NCBI GenBank assembly: GCA_051859505.1
Contig: JBHYFN010000003.1
Location: 62,001-126,000 of the forward strand
Source: JAFIEN01 sp051859505
GTDB taxonomy: Bacteria; Pseudomonadota; Alphaproteobacteria; Rhodobacterales; Rhodobacteraceae
Length of the DNA stretch: 64,000 nt
Direction: 5' to 3'
Shown: one piece after another, positions 1 to 8,343 of the stretch
How positions within the stretch are numbered: position 1 is the stretch's first letter
Layout of the letters: every line of letters starts with the position of its first letter
Position numbers and translations under genes: made by a program
The notes under the pieces: generated by a model
Told to the model about the DNA's origin: nothing
The model's input: only the letters and a program-made list of their open reading frames with translations
Databases searched by the model: none

Positions 1-78
1 AGGGGGTCGAAATCCGCCGGGTCCGTCAGACTCCAAAGGCGACAGACACTGACACGCAAACCACCAGGGGGCCGTCGC

Positions 79-861
79 ATGAAATCCATTGGCAATGCCA
101 TCCGCAGGGCCACGGCTGCACTCTTCGCCGCGATCATCGCCGCCACCCTCCCGGCCTCACCCGCCGCCGCCGGCCATTTCACGCATGACGAGGTGATCGG
201 CTTTTCCACCGACGGGCGCCATTTCGCCTTTGCCCTGCATGGGCTTCAGCGCGGCTCGGGCCTGCCCTTCGCCGAGGTCTATGTCGTTGATCTGCAAGCC
301 GACCGCTGGGTTGCGGGAACGCCGGTCCGGGCCTCGCGCCCCGAGGTCGACATGGTGGCGGTCGAAGCCGCGCCCTTTCTGGCGCTTGCCGAGGTTCGGG
401 CCGAGGCGATGGCGGGGGCCGCGCCGATCCTTGGGCAGCTGGAGATCCAGCGACCGGCGACCGTCCTCTTCGCCCGGGGCATCGGCGAGGCGCATGACGC
501 GCCCGCCCGCCATGTCATCTCGCGGCCGCATCCCGATGACCCGACGCAAGCGCCCTGGGGCAGCTTCGTGCTGGATCTCGATACCGTCCAGGTGCCCCTC
601 GGGGTGGACTATTGCCGCGATCCCTCGGCCGTCGTCGGGTATCGGCTTGTGCGCTCCGTGCCCGGTGGCGGCTCGCAGATCCTGCATCAGGATACGACCG
701 TCCCGGCCTCGCGCGGCTGCCCTGTGGCCTATCGCCTCGATGCCGTGCTCTCGGCCGGCTATCCCGCCGAGGGGGCGCTGGGGGTCGCGCTGATCTCGGT
801 CTGGCGGCAGGGGTTCGAGGGGCTCGATCGCCACGTGATCGCGGTGCCCCTGCCGCTCTGA
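79..861 (+). CDS. DUF2259-like secreted protein
   Basis: A 260-residue protein with an N-terminal signal peptide (basic start, hydrophobic stretch, cleavage near ASPAAA-GH around residue 32). The body begins with EVIGFSTDGRHFAF and VYVVDLQADRW, a pattern I associate with the DUF2259 family of predicted secreted proteins; no catalytic motif is visible. It should be exported to the periplasm. The start is supported by AGGGGG about seven bases upstream. It lies 52 bases before a Sel1-repeat gene on the same strand, so the two may be co-transcribed. Family assignment is from recall; function is unknown. Confidence 0.75.
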   Translation: MKSIGNAIRRATAALFAAIIAATLPASPAAAGHFTHDEVIGFSTDGRHFAFALHGLQRGSGLPFAEVYVVDLQADRWVAGTPVRASRPEVDMVAVEAAPFLALAEVRAEAMAGAAPILGQLEIQRPATVLFARGIGEAHDAPARHVISRPHPDDPTQAPWGSFVLDLDTVQVPLGVDYCRDPSAVVGYRLVRSVPGGGSQILHQDTTVPASRGCPVAYRLDAVLSAGYPAEGALGVALISVWRQGFEGLDRHVIAVPLPL

Positions 862-913
862 TCGGCGCACGGCCGTGACCGGAAAGCTCACCTCAATCGT
901 GAAAGGAGAGGAG

Positions 914-1708
914 ATGACCATCTCACGCAAACTCATGACCGCAGCCCTTCTGTGCGGGGCCCTGGCGCTTCCTGCCGCGGCCCAGGTTGGCGCGGAACGC
1001 TATGAGCGCCTCAAGGAAGAGGCGGCGCAGGGCGACAGCGAGGCGATCTATCGACTGGGAGAGATGTACTATCTGGGCAACTTCACCTCGACCGGCGGGC
1101 CGGAGCGGGACCGCGCGCGCGGCGTCGAGCTGTGGATGCCGCTGGCCGAAGCCGGCGATCCCCGGGCGCAATGGCGGGTGGGTGACGCCTATTCCGTCAT
1201 CGGAGACGGGATCGAGACGGATCTCGAGCTTGGCTACACATGGCTCAGGGCCTCGGCCGATCAGGGCTATCTTCACGCGATGCACCCGCTGGGCGGCATG
1301 TATCTCAACGGTCGCGGCGTGGAGGCGGACGAGGACGAGGCCTACCGTCTGTTCCGCATGGGGGCCGAGGCCGGGGCCGTGCGCTCGATCGTGGCACTTG
1401 CGCGGATGTATCAGAATCCCGATCAGGGGCCGGTCCATGATCCGCAGGAAGCCGTCTACTGGTTCCGGCTGGGCGTGGAACGGAACGATCCGAATGCCGT
1501 TCGCGGCCTGTCGGACGCCTATCTGAACGGGGACGGGGTCGAGCGCGACCCGATCATGGCACTGCGGATCTATGTCGAATACGAAGAGGAGACAGGGCGC
1601 GAACAGACCTCGTCACTGATGCGGATCCTTGGCCAGATGACGGAGGAGGAACGCGCCCGCGCCGACGAGATTGCCGAGGCGGAAGGCTGGCTGGACGAGG
1701 CGGACTGA
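914..1708 (+). CDS. Sel1-repeat (TPR-like) exported protein
   Basis: A 264-residue protein with a signal peptide ending near PAAAQ (residues 1-24) followed by Sel1-type helical repeats. Units such as EAIYRLGEMYYLG, RAQWRVGDAYS, HAMHPLGGMYLNGRGVEAD and NAVRGLSDAYLNGDGVERD recur about every 36-40 residues. Sel1 repeats form a scaffold for protein contacts, here probably in the periplasm. I chose the ATG at 914 because GAAAGGAGAGGAG stands directly before it; an in-frame ATG 39 bases earlier lacks such a site and would spoil the signal peptide. Partner unknown. Confidence 0.85.
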   Translation: MTISRKLMTAALLCGALALPAAAQVGAERYERLKEEAAQGDSEAIYRLGEMYYLGNFTSTGGPERDRARGVELWMPLAEAGDPRAQWRVGDAYSVIGDGIETDLELGYTWLRASADQGYLHAMHPLGGMYLNGRGVEADEDEAYRLFRMGAEAGAVRSIVALARMYQNPDQGPVHDPQEAVYWFRLGVERNDPNAVRGLSDAYLNGDGVERDPIMALRIYVEYEEETGREQTSSLMRILGQMTEEERARADEIAEAEGWLDEAD

Positions 1709-1747
1709 CGCAGCGCCGCGACTGAGGGCAGTGAAGCGCGGCCGGGG

Positions 1748-2737
1748 TCAACCGGCCGCAGCCCCCCCGCCGGGTGTGGCGCCACCGGGAGCGGCACCCG
1801 CAGGATTGGCGCGCGCGGCGATCTTGCGGAACTTGTCGGACATGCCTTCGAGCTTCCCCTCCCATTCGGGATCGGGTGTCTGGCCCTCGATGGTGCGGAA
1901 ATAGGCCTGCAGCAGACAGGCGACCGCCAGCGGTTCAAGAAAGGCCTGCTTGACCGACCATGCCAGGATCAGCGCGATCACCACGCCCATGGCCGAAAGC
2001 CCGCCGGGATAGAGATTGCTGATCAGCGCGGCCGGGGCCAGCATCACGAAAAAGACCACCGCCATCAGCCCATAGACAAAGACCGTGATCCAGGCCGCAT
2101 TGCGCAGCATCGGGCGATAGTTCTGGGCGTAGAGCACCAGCCCGCTGCGCGCCGAGGCCCAGGGATCGGTCGCGCGGGTGCGCATGCCGTAGGCAAGGAT
2201 CACCTCGTCGATGAATCCCACGGCGATGCGCAGAAAGGCGTGCAGGATGGTGATCAGCTGCCGCATGCCGGGGATCGGCAGCAGGGTGAACACGCCCCGG
2301 ATCAGTCCGGTGATGGCGCGCAGCACCCCCTTGATCAGCTGGTCCAGCGCGAACAGAACGCTAGCCTCGCCGAACCTTTCGCGCACCATGGCCTGCGCAT
2401 GGCCGATCTGGCTGCGCCCCTCCGGCATCGGGCGGTTGTCGATCAGCTCGACCATGACCGCGATATGCCCGGCCTTGACCATGTAGAGGATGTATTCCCG
2501 CAGCCAGTACATCACGATGGCCACGATCCCGAACCCCGCCAGCCCGCCAAAGACCGTGGCCGAGGCGCGGAACCCTTCGTCACCCAGCGCGCCGATCCCC
2601 CAGCCGATCCCCGCCCCGGTCCCGGTGACAAGGACATAGGCCAGCGCCACCCCGAAATAGACCGCCGCCCGCAGCAGCACGAAGGGCAAGGTCCGCAGCA
2701 TGATCGCCACCGCCTGTCCGAAGGAGAAATCCCACAT
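1748..2737 (-). CDS. Polytopic membrane protein of unknown function
   Basis: A 329-residue protein with about six hydrophobic segments: an N-terminal pair after MWDFSFGQAVAIMLRTLPF, one around GFGIVAIVMYWL, and a C-terminal group containing WITVFVYGLMAVVFFVMLAP and MGVVIALILAWSV. The last 25 residues are low-complexity Gly/Ala/Pro. The ATG at 2737 has AGGA about eight bases upstream and is preferred over an ATG 12 codons earlier. The next minus-strand gene upstream begins at 3243, so the two may form an operon. I do not recognise the family. Confidence 0.7.
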   Translation of the reverse strand: MWDFSFGQAVAIMLRTLPFVLLRAAVYFGVALAYVLVTGTGAGIGWGIGALGDEGFRASATVFGGLAGFGIVAIVMYWLREYILYMVKAGHIAVMVELIDNRPMPEGRSQIGHAQAMVRERFGEASVLFALDQLIKGVLRAITGLIRGVFTLLPIPGMRQLITILHAFLRIAVGFIDEVILAYGMRTRATDPWASARSGLVLYAQNYRPMLRNAAWITVFVYGLMAVVFFVMLAPAALISNLYPGGLSAMGVVIALILAWSVKQAFLEPLAVACLLQAYFRTIEGQTPDPEWEGKLEGMSDKFRKIAARANPAGAAPGGATPGGGAAAG

Positions 2738-2778
2738 CAGTCCGTCCTGTGATTGTCCTGCCCGGCTCTGCACCGGGC

Positions 2779-3243
2779 CTATCTTTCCTGCGGCAGCTCG
2801 CGCAGGGCCGCCTGCCAGGAGGCCACCGTCCCGGCATCCGTCTCGAAGATCGGCGCGAGAAGGGCCGGGTCGGCGGTCATGAAATCCTCGACTGTCTCGA
2901 TCCCCAGGGCCGAGATCCGGCTGCGCTGCTCGGAGGTCAGATGCTCGCGGCTGCGGAACAGCGTCGTGAAGATCAGCCCCGGATAGAGCGTCTGGCCCGG
3001 ATAGACCGTGCCTCCGGGAAACAGCGGGTCGCCCTCGGGGATGAGATCGACCTCGCCCGCGGGAACGACCGGCAGCCCCGCGACAAGACCCTCCGGCCCC
3101 GCAAGGACAGGCGAAACCGGCGCGCCCGAGGCCATGGCCGGATGCAGCGGCATAACGGCGAGAAGCGGCGCCACGACAAGGCTTTGGGCGAAGATGCTGC
3201 GGGGGCTGTGGCCCGCGTCTTCGGGGGGTGTTCTGGTGATCAT
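2779..3243 (-). CDS. Small exported protein with C-terminal helical domain, unknown function
   Basis: A 154-residue protein starting MITRTPPEDA with a weak signal-like segment (SLVVAPLLAVMPLHPAMASG). The middle is rich in Gly and Pro (PEGDPLFPGGTVYPGQTLYPG). The last 50 residues, with LTSEQRSRISALGIETVEDFM and ASWQAALREL, resemble helix-hairpin-helix-like domains that follow phrases such as LGI-T-EDF. The start is set by AGGAG seven to eight bases before the ATG at 3243; upstream in-frame ATGs give an unlikely N-terminus. It sits 41 bases before the membrane protein ending at 1748 and may be co-transcribed with it. Confidence 0.6.
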   Translation of the reverse strand: MITRTPPEDAGHSPRSIFAQSLVVAPLLAVMPLHPAMASGAPVSPVLAGPEGLVAGLPVVPAGEVDLIPEGDPLFPGGTVYPGQTLYPGLIFTTLFRSREHLTSEQRSRISALGIETVEDFMTADPALLAPIFETDAGTVASWQAALRELPQER

Positions 3244-3561
3244 CGAGCTCTCCTGTGGTGCACAGCCTATCGGGGAGTTCACCGGAAGACCCCCTTCAAA
3301 CATGCGGGACCGGCGAAACGGTGGTTGGCGGCTGAGGCGGGAAGCGCTGTGAGGGGTTGGGGCCCTGTCCGGACACACAAAAGCATTTCTAATGCTGCAC
3401 ATCCTACGGGCCGCTACCAGCTTGATGGCAGACGTTAAGCCTATGTATCTCTATGGAAAATTTGACGGGTTAGCATTGAATGACGGGGTGTGAAGATAAC
3501 CTTGGACATCAGATCATCAACGCGGGTAGGGTGTTCTTTGGGCGAAAGTGCGAGTTCTTAC
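3244..3561. other. Gene-free stretch at the left edge of an AT-richer island
   Basis: 318 bases between two divergent genes. Up to about 3360 the base use matches the GC-rich neighbours; from about 3380 onward the sequence is visibly richer in A and T, and this continues to about 5100. It must contain promoters for both flanking genes. A TTGATG at 3422 with a weak TATCTC 18 bases later, and a TTGACG at 3462 without a good partner, are the only candidates I see, and neither is convincing. I find no tRNA, direct repeat or integrase that would mark an attachment site. Confidence 0.5.
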
Positions 3562-4152
3562 ATGCCCATACCTGATTTTGCTGCCCACGGAGCATTGCCG
3601 CCGTTCATTTCCGGTCACCCTACCATTCCGCACGCACGTTCGCCTTTTCTGGCAACAATGCATGAAGTCGTTGATCGCTTCTGCACCTCGCGTGAACGCG
3701 CAAAACTACTGCAAGGCCTGAATGAATACAGAAAGCATCTGCATGCAGGCGGATTCGCATCAGGCTATCAATGGATCGACGGAAGCTTCATAGAGAACGT
3801 CGAGTTTCTTAGGAAGAGAGGCCCGAGCGATATTGACGTGGTGACCTTCTTCAACAGGCCTGTAAAATACCAAACTCAACCAAGCAATTGGGGACCGGAC
3901 TACAAGAACCATATTCACAGCTCCTTCTTTGACACAAAGAACATCAAGCCTAAATATTATTGCGACACCTATGCCGTTGACCTTGATGCTGGATCACGTT
4001 CCCTGGTTAGAAACACAACTTACTGGTTCGGGCTATTCAGCGACATGCGCGGCTCAAATGCGAAGAAGGGAATTGTTGAAATCCCATTGGCGGTGGACCC
4101 TATGGAATTCGCAGATATCGACCAAGAGATAGGAGGGAAGTTCAATGTCTGA
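3562..4152 (+). CDS. Predicted nucleotidyltransferase, DUF6932-like
   Basis: A 196-residue protein (from ATG 3562). The N-terminus MPIPDFAAHGALPPFI and the central GYQWIDGSFIENVEF followed by GPSDIDVVTFF match my recollection of DUF6932. The spacing of Gly-Ser and the Asp-x-Asp pair is the Pol-beta nucleotidyltransferase signature, so it may transfer a nucleotide to a protein, RNA or small molecule; a later Asp (YAVDLD) could be the third metal ligand. I chose 3562 over an in-frame ATG 24 codons earlier because the family starts with this IPDF-type motif, though no strong ribosome site is visible. It overlaps the next gene by eight bases. Codon use (ATA, AGG, TTA) differs from the GC-rich neighbours, suggesting transfer. 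Confidence 0.65.
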   Translation: MPIPDFAAHGALPPFISGHPTIPHARSPFLATMHEVVDRFCTSRERAKLLQGLNEYRKHLHAGGFASGYQWIDGSFIENVEFLRKRGPSDIDVVTFFNRPVKYQTQPSNWGPDYKNHIHSSFFDTKNIKPKYYCDTYAVDLDAGSRSLVRNTTYWFGLFSDMRGSNAKKGIVEIPLAVDPMEFADIDQEIGGKFNV

Positions 4153-5101
4153 CCTCCAATCAATTGCCGCTCTAGAAACTCAGAAGGCTGAGCTGAAAGC
4201 GCTTATCAAAGAGGCCGAGGCCGACGGAGACGTGGTTGGCCGCTTGAACTTCTCGAGACGTTTGGAAGTTGTTGCCGCAGAGCTAGGTGCTCTTAGGGAA
4301 CGTGACGCTCAAATCGCCGAGGTATCAATCCTCTTCGATGGCGCCCCTGTGGACGGATCACGCACTATCGACGCTAAATTCGCCGCGCTGGCGCTAACTT
4401 ACTTTCAAGGCATCGTCACCCGTCTTTTTGCAGCGAACTTGCGTGGCGAACTTGCTCAACGAGGTAAAATTAAGGGGGCGGATCTTGCGGCCCTAAACAT
4501 CCGCGGTGTTGCAACTGGCTCCTTTGGATTCGTTCTTGAAGAAAGGGATGCGAGCCAGACAAGCGCGGTGAAAACACCGATCAGGGAATCTCTTGAGCAG
4601 GCCGTCTCTCTATTTGAGGAGTTTACACAAGAGAATGAGGATGAGTTCCTTGTTGATGTTGATGAGATTAATCCAAGGGTCTTTACGGCTTTAGCAAAGT
4701 TTTTCCGCCACATTGAGAAGAATGACGCGGCACTGAAGGCCAACCTTCCGGATCGACAATACAGTTTTGATAGGGCGAGTATTGAGAGAGCCTTTAGAAG
4801 GATATCTGAAACAAACGTAAAGATCGAGCCCGTCACTTGGACCGGAACACTTGTAGGTTTGTCTCCAATAAAGAGAACCTTTGATTTCAAACGGGATGGC
4901 GCTGAGGAGATAATTTCCGGAAAATTCAGCCATCAGGTCAGCCAAGACTATCTGGAAAGGATCGAGAGCAAAGAGGGTATAACACTAGGCGATAGATTTC
5001 ATGCCAAAATTGAGATTGGCACAATCAGAAAGCCAAATGGAACTATAAGCGTGAGTTACACGGTTACGGATCTAGAGCAGGTACCGCCTGGGGGTTCCTA
5101 A
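4145..5101 (+). CDS. Unknown protein paired with the nucleotidyltransferase; coiled-coil N-terminus
   Basis: A 318-residue soluble protein. Residues about 5-60 (ALETQKAELKALIKEAEADG, then RRLEVVAAELGALRERDAQI) form a charged helix likely to make a coiled coil. The rest is mixed alpha/beta with a C-terminal half rich in beta strands (ITLGDRFHAKIEIGTI, ISVSYTVTDLEQV). No catalytic motif stands out. The ATG is preceded by GGAGGGAAGTTC and overlaps the upstream stop by eight bases, so translation is probably coupled and the two proteins probably act together. TTA, ATA and AGA codons and lower GC match the partner gene. I do not recognise the family; antitoxin, regulator or effector are all possible. 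Confidence 0.55.
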   Translation: MSDLQSIAALETQKAELKALIKEAEADGDVVGRLNFSRRLEVVAAELGALRERDAQIAEVSILFDGAPVDGSRTIDAKFAALALTYFQGIVTRLFAANLRGELAQRGKIKGADLAALNIRGVATGSFGFVLEERDASQTSAVKTPIRESLEQAVSLFEEFTQENEDEFLVDVDEINPRVFTALAKFFRHIEKNDAALKANLPDRQYSFDRASIERAFRRISETNVKIEPVTWTGTLVGLSPIKRTFDFKRDGAEEIISGKFSHQVSQDYLERIESKEGITLGDRFHAKIEIGTIRKPNGTISVSYTVTDLEQVPPGGS

Positions 5102-5282
5102 ACCGTCCAGCTGCTCCGCGCCGCCCCGCGGTACTGACTTATCAAACTCCGCTACCTGCGCGTTGCGGCCTCATAGGTCCTCCCATGCTGCGAGCGCATC
5201 GACCGTCCACCCCGTCCCGCACAACTGCCCTCCCCGCCCACATCTGCCGGGACGCTGCCCCCTTTCCCCAAGGACGCGACCG

Positions 5283-6233
5283 CTAGCGCATCGGGATCGA
5301 CAACAGGAGCGCCACCAGATCGGCCTGGCGATGCGTGCCCGTCTTTCCGAAGGCATTGCGCAGGTGATAGGCGGTCGTGGTGGTGGCGATGCCCATTTCG
5401 CGGGCGATCTCCTCGGGGCGCAGCCCGCGTGCCAGATGCCGCGCGACGCGGGCTTCGGTGGGGGTCAGGCCAAAGACCTTGGCCAGGGCATCGGCCGACA
5501 GCGGCAGGCGGAACCCGTGATCGGCCAGAAAGACCACGACCGTCGCCGGTGTGCCCGCAACGGGATCGGCGGGGCAGGCATGGATCTGCGCCAGACGCTG
5601 GGGCGCCTCGTCCAGCAGGACCGAGAGGACATCCTCCTCGCCCGCCTCGGCGCGGCTGCCCTGCTGGCGCAGGGCCTCGCCCAGAGCATTGACGAGCGCG
5701 CGGCTGTCTCCCGACAGGATCGCCTCGGCGGCGGGGTTCATCTCGATCAGCGCGCCGTCGGGATCAAAGACCAGCACCCCGACCGAAAGCCGCTGCAACA
5801 GATGCCGCCCCAGCCCCGCGCTGCGCACGATGCCGGCCCGGGCCTGTTCGCTCTGGCGCAGCCGCGCCTCGATCGTCGAGAGCAGCAGGTCATAGTCGAT
5901 CGGCTTGGTCAGATAGTCATCCGCCCCCGCCCGCTTGCCCCGGATCACGGCATCGGTCATCGACAGGGCCGACAGAAAGACGATCGGCACATGGGCCAGA
6001 TGCGGATAGGTCCGGCGGAACCGGGCGAGGATGTCGTAGCCATCGACCCCGGGCATCATGATGTCGCACAACAGAAGGTCGGGCGTGCAGTCCTGCAGGT
6101 GGTCGAACAGTTCGCGCCCGTCGCGCGCCTCGCGCACGCGGTAGCCTGCGCCGCGCAATTCGTCGGAGATGTCGCGCAGAAGCTGGGGTTCGTCCTCGCA
6201 GCACAGGATCAGGGGCGCTTCAGCTTCCTTCAT
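5283..6233 (-). CDS. Response regulator: receiver plus LuxR-type helix-turn-helix
   Basis: A 316-residue protein. Residues 7-125 are a receiver domain with the acidic pair E13-D14, phospho-acceptor D57 (LLLCDIMMPG), S88 and K110 (YLTKP). Residues about 130-235 form a PAS-like region (LSVGVLVFDPDGALIEMNPAA). The C-terminus (LTPTEARVARHLARGLRPEE through TTTTAYHLRNAFGKTG) is a LuxR/GerE DNA-binding domain. The start at 6233 lies inside the end of the kinase gene, a 14-base overlap that implies coupled translation. It is the output of the adjacent kinase; the target genes are not identified. An upstream in-frame extension lies wholly inside the kinase gene and was rejected. Confidence 0.9.
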   Translation of the reverse strand: MKEAEAPLILCCEDEPQLLRDISDELRGAGYRVREARDGRELFDHLQDCTPDLLLCDIMMPGVDGYDILARFRRTYPHLAHVPIVFLSALSMTDAVIRGKRAGADDYLTKPIDYDLLLSTIEARLRQSEQARAGIVRSAGLGRHLLQRLSVGVLVFDPDGALIEMNPAAEAILSGDSRALVNALGEALRQQGSRAEAGEEDVLSVLLDEAPQRLAQIHACPADPVAGTPATVVVFLADHGFRLPLSADALAKVFGLTPTEARVARHLARGLRPEEIAREMGIATTTTAYHLRNAFGKTGTHRQADLVALLLSIPMR

Positions 6234-7707
6234 TGTCTCGTCCCGTCCGGCAGGCCTGCAGCCAGAGGGTGAAGACAGACCCCCTGCCCGGCCAGGTTTC
6301 AAAGGTGATGCGACCGCGCTGAACCTCGGCCAGTTCGCGCGCAAGGGCAAGGCCAAGGCCAGTGCCAGTACTCATGCCGGTGCTCGTGCCAGTGCCGGTG
6401 CCCGATCCGGCGGGCTGCCGTGCGGGCTGCCCATACTCCGGCCCACTCACCGGCCCGCCCTCTGACCCATTGCCCGCTCCCGTACCGTCCCCCCCGGACT
6501 GCGCCTCGCCGCGGTAGTAGCGCTCGAACAGCCGCGCCCGATCCTTCGGCGCGATCCCCGGCCCCCGGTCGGTGATCGCGCAGGCGATCTCGGCGCCCTG
6601 GGCAAAGACCCGAAGCTCGACCGGGCTGTCGGGCGGGCTGTATTTCAACGCATTGGACAGAAGATTGTCGAGGATATGCCCGACAAGGTGGCTGTCCCCC
6701 ATGGCCAGAAGCGGAGCCTGGGTGGTGGAGAGGCTGATCTCGCGGCCCGGATGGCGGGGGCGGACCTCCTCGATCAGCGCCTCGGCCACGCGATCCATCG
6801 GCAGGGGCGCGAACCGGGCCTGCAACTGGTCGGTGTCGAGCTTTGCCAGAAGCAGGACCGTATCCACAAGCCGGGTCAGGCGCTGCACCGCATCGCCCAC
6901 GATCTCGCGCCGTTCGGCCACGTCGCGGGCCGTGACGGCCTCGCCCATCCGGGTCAGGCGGTGCATCGAACTGTCGATCAGGCTGAGCGGCGTGCGCATC
7001 TGATGCGACACGATCGCCGCGAAATCCCGGTACATCGCCGAAACATCGCGCTCTTGTTCAAGCAGGTTGACGGCGCGCAGGTTCTCGACCTCGGCCAGAT
7101 GCAGACGGCGCTGGTTGCGCAGAAGGATCCACGAGATCGCCACCGCCGCCAGAAGCGCGAAGGCCACCGCCGAAATGACAAGGCGCTGCGTCTGTCGAAA
7201 GGCGTCAAGGCGCGCGGCGGACCTGTCCCAGTCGGTGGTCATGACGATATTGGCCAGCCGGTTGATCCGGGGCTGCAGGTCCAGCCCAAGGAGATGGATT
7301 GCCTCGACAAGATCCGCGTCCAGCTCGTTGGCCATCGGATCCAGCAGCAGAAGCGCCGAAAGCATCTCGCCCGCCACGTCGGGATGGCCGATCTCGGCCA
7401 GGTAGCGCGCCTGCGGCCCCTGCTGCATCAGGGTCAGGCGCGCCACCGTCAGATCGAACCGGCGGGCGACCTCGGCCGGATCGGGATCGGCGCGACCGGC
7501 GGCCTGGGTCAGGGCCATGATCTCCATCTGGGTCTGGCTTGTGACCCAAAGCATGTTCTGCGTCGCCGCGATCCGCATGTCGCGTTCAAGCGTCGTGCCT
7601 TGCGTCAAGGCAAAGGCCAGCGGCACGAGAACCAGCAGGATGACAGGCAGAAACGGCGCGTAAAGCGCCCAGGGCTTTCGGGTTGCGTCCGGGCCCTGAT
7701 CGGTCAT
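6220..7707 (-). CDS. Sensor histidine kinase with an unusual ATP-lid insertion
   Basis: A 495-residue inner-membrane kinase. TM1 lies at about 17-35 and TM2 at about 176-196, enclosing a periplasmic helical sensor region. The HisKA domain has H235 in IVSHQMRTPLSL. The ATPase domain shows the N box (N352, HILDNLLSNALKYS), G1 box DRGPGI (380-385), F box LFERYY (393-398) and G2 box GTGLGLALA (448-456). Between F and G2 there are about 45 extra residues rich in Gly, Ser and Thr, ending in a GTGTGTSTGMSTGTG run; the family norm is a few residues. Its start overlaps the upstream periplasmic gene by four bases and its end overlaps the regulator gene, so the three form one operon. Confidence 0.9.
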   Translation of the reverse strand: MTDQGPDATRKPWALYAPFLPVILLVLVPLAFALTQGTTLERDMRIAATQNMLWVTSQTQMEIMALTQAAGRADPDPAEVARRFDLTVARLTLMQQGPQARYLAEIGHPDVAGEMLSALLLLDPMANELDADLVEAIHLLGLDLQPRINRLANIVMTTDWDRSAARLDAFRQTQRLVISAVAFALLAAVAISWILLRNQRRLHLAEVENLRAVNLLEQERDVSAMYRDFAAIVSHQMRTPLSLIDSSMHRLTRMGEAVTARDVAERREIVGDAVQRLTRLVDTVLLLAKLDTDQLQARFAPLPMDRVAEALIEEVRPRHPGREISLSTTQAPLLAMGDSHLVGHILDNLLSNALKYSPPDSPVELRVFAQGAEIACAITDRGPGIAPKDRARLFERYYRGEAQSGGDGTGAGNGSEGGPVSGPEYGQPARQPAGSGTGTGTSTGMSTGTGLGLALARELAEVQRGRITFETWPGRGSVFTLWLQACRTGRDNEGS

Positions 7708-8177
7708 TGCACCTCAAGCGTGACCAGTTGCCAGACCCAGCGGGTATCAAAGCGGATATCCTCAAGCTCGGGATGATCGTCGCGCGGATAGACGATCCAG
7801 ATCGGCCCCTTGTCGCGCGGGGTCAGCGGCGCGCCATCCATGAACAGGGCGCCCAGAACGTCGAACCGTTCGAAATCCTCGATCGGGATCTCCATCTGAT
7901 AGTCGTTCAGCGCCCCGGCCACGACCACGGTGCCCGCCGCGCCATGCGCCGCCAGCAGATCGCGCATCAGGAAGCCGTCGAAGGCGGGGCGGCCGTCGGT
8001 CACTGTGGTCGCGGTGACAAGGCGATGCTGCGGCAGGGCCAGCAGATCCTCGAGCGTGAGTTCGACCGGCGGATCGGCGACGGCGCCGGTCAGGGTCAGC
8101 ACCGTCTCGCCCGCCCGAAGCGGTGCGGCAAGGGAAAGCGAGGCGGCGCAAAGGGCAACGAACAGTCCCGGTCTCAT
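7704..8177 (-). CDS. Periplasmic SUOX-fold (molybdopterin-binding-like) protein without cofactor cysteine
   Basis: A 157-residue protein with a signal peptide (MRPGLFVALCAASLSLAAPL, cleavage near RAGE). The mature part (LTLTGAVADPPVELTLEDLLALP, DGFLMRDLL, DRDKGPIWIVYP-like segment, WVWQLVTLEV end) follows the sulfite-oxidase molybdopterin domain fold. I see no cysteine in the mature chain, so a catalytic Mo ligand is missing and a sensory or ligand-binding role is more likely. AGGAGG stands six bases before the ATG at 8177 and touches the ATG at 8183, which therefore is not the start. Four-base overlap with the kinase suggests it senses for that kinase. Confidence 0.75.
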   Translation of the reverse strand: MRPGLFVALCAASLSLAAPLRAGETVLTLTGAVADPPVELTLEDLLALPQHRLVTATTVTDGRPAFDGFLMRDLLAAHGAAGTVVVAGALNDYQMEIPIEDFERFDVLGALFMDGAPLTPRDKGPIWIVYPRDDHPELEDIRFDTRWVWQLVTLEVQ

Positions 8178-8343
8178 GAACATCCTCCTGTTGCGGCTCT
8201 GGATACCAAGCCGCAACCCGCAGGGAAACAGGTCAATATGGCCCGATGAAGGCGCAGCGGGCGCGCCAGGGCGCCTTGATCCCGCAGCCGGACGCGCCCA
8301 TCCTGATGCCGGACCAAGTGGCGGACAGCAGGAAGGCGCGAGG

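Noticed and set aside
3462..3467. A TTGACG -35 box as promoter for the island genes
   Set aside because: No acceptable -10 box occurs 16-18 bases downstream.
3380..5110. Integrase, attachment sites or insertion sequence bounding the island
   Set aside because: No integrase, transposase, tRNA or flanking direct repeat is seen, so how the island was acquired is not shown.
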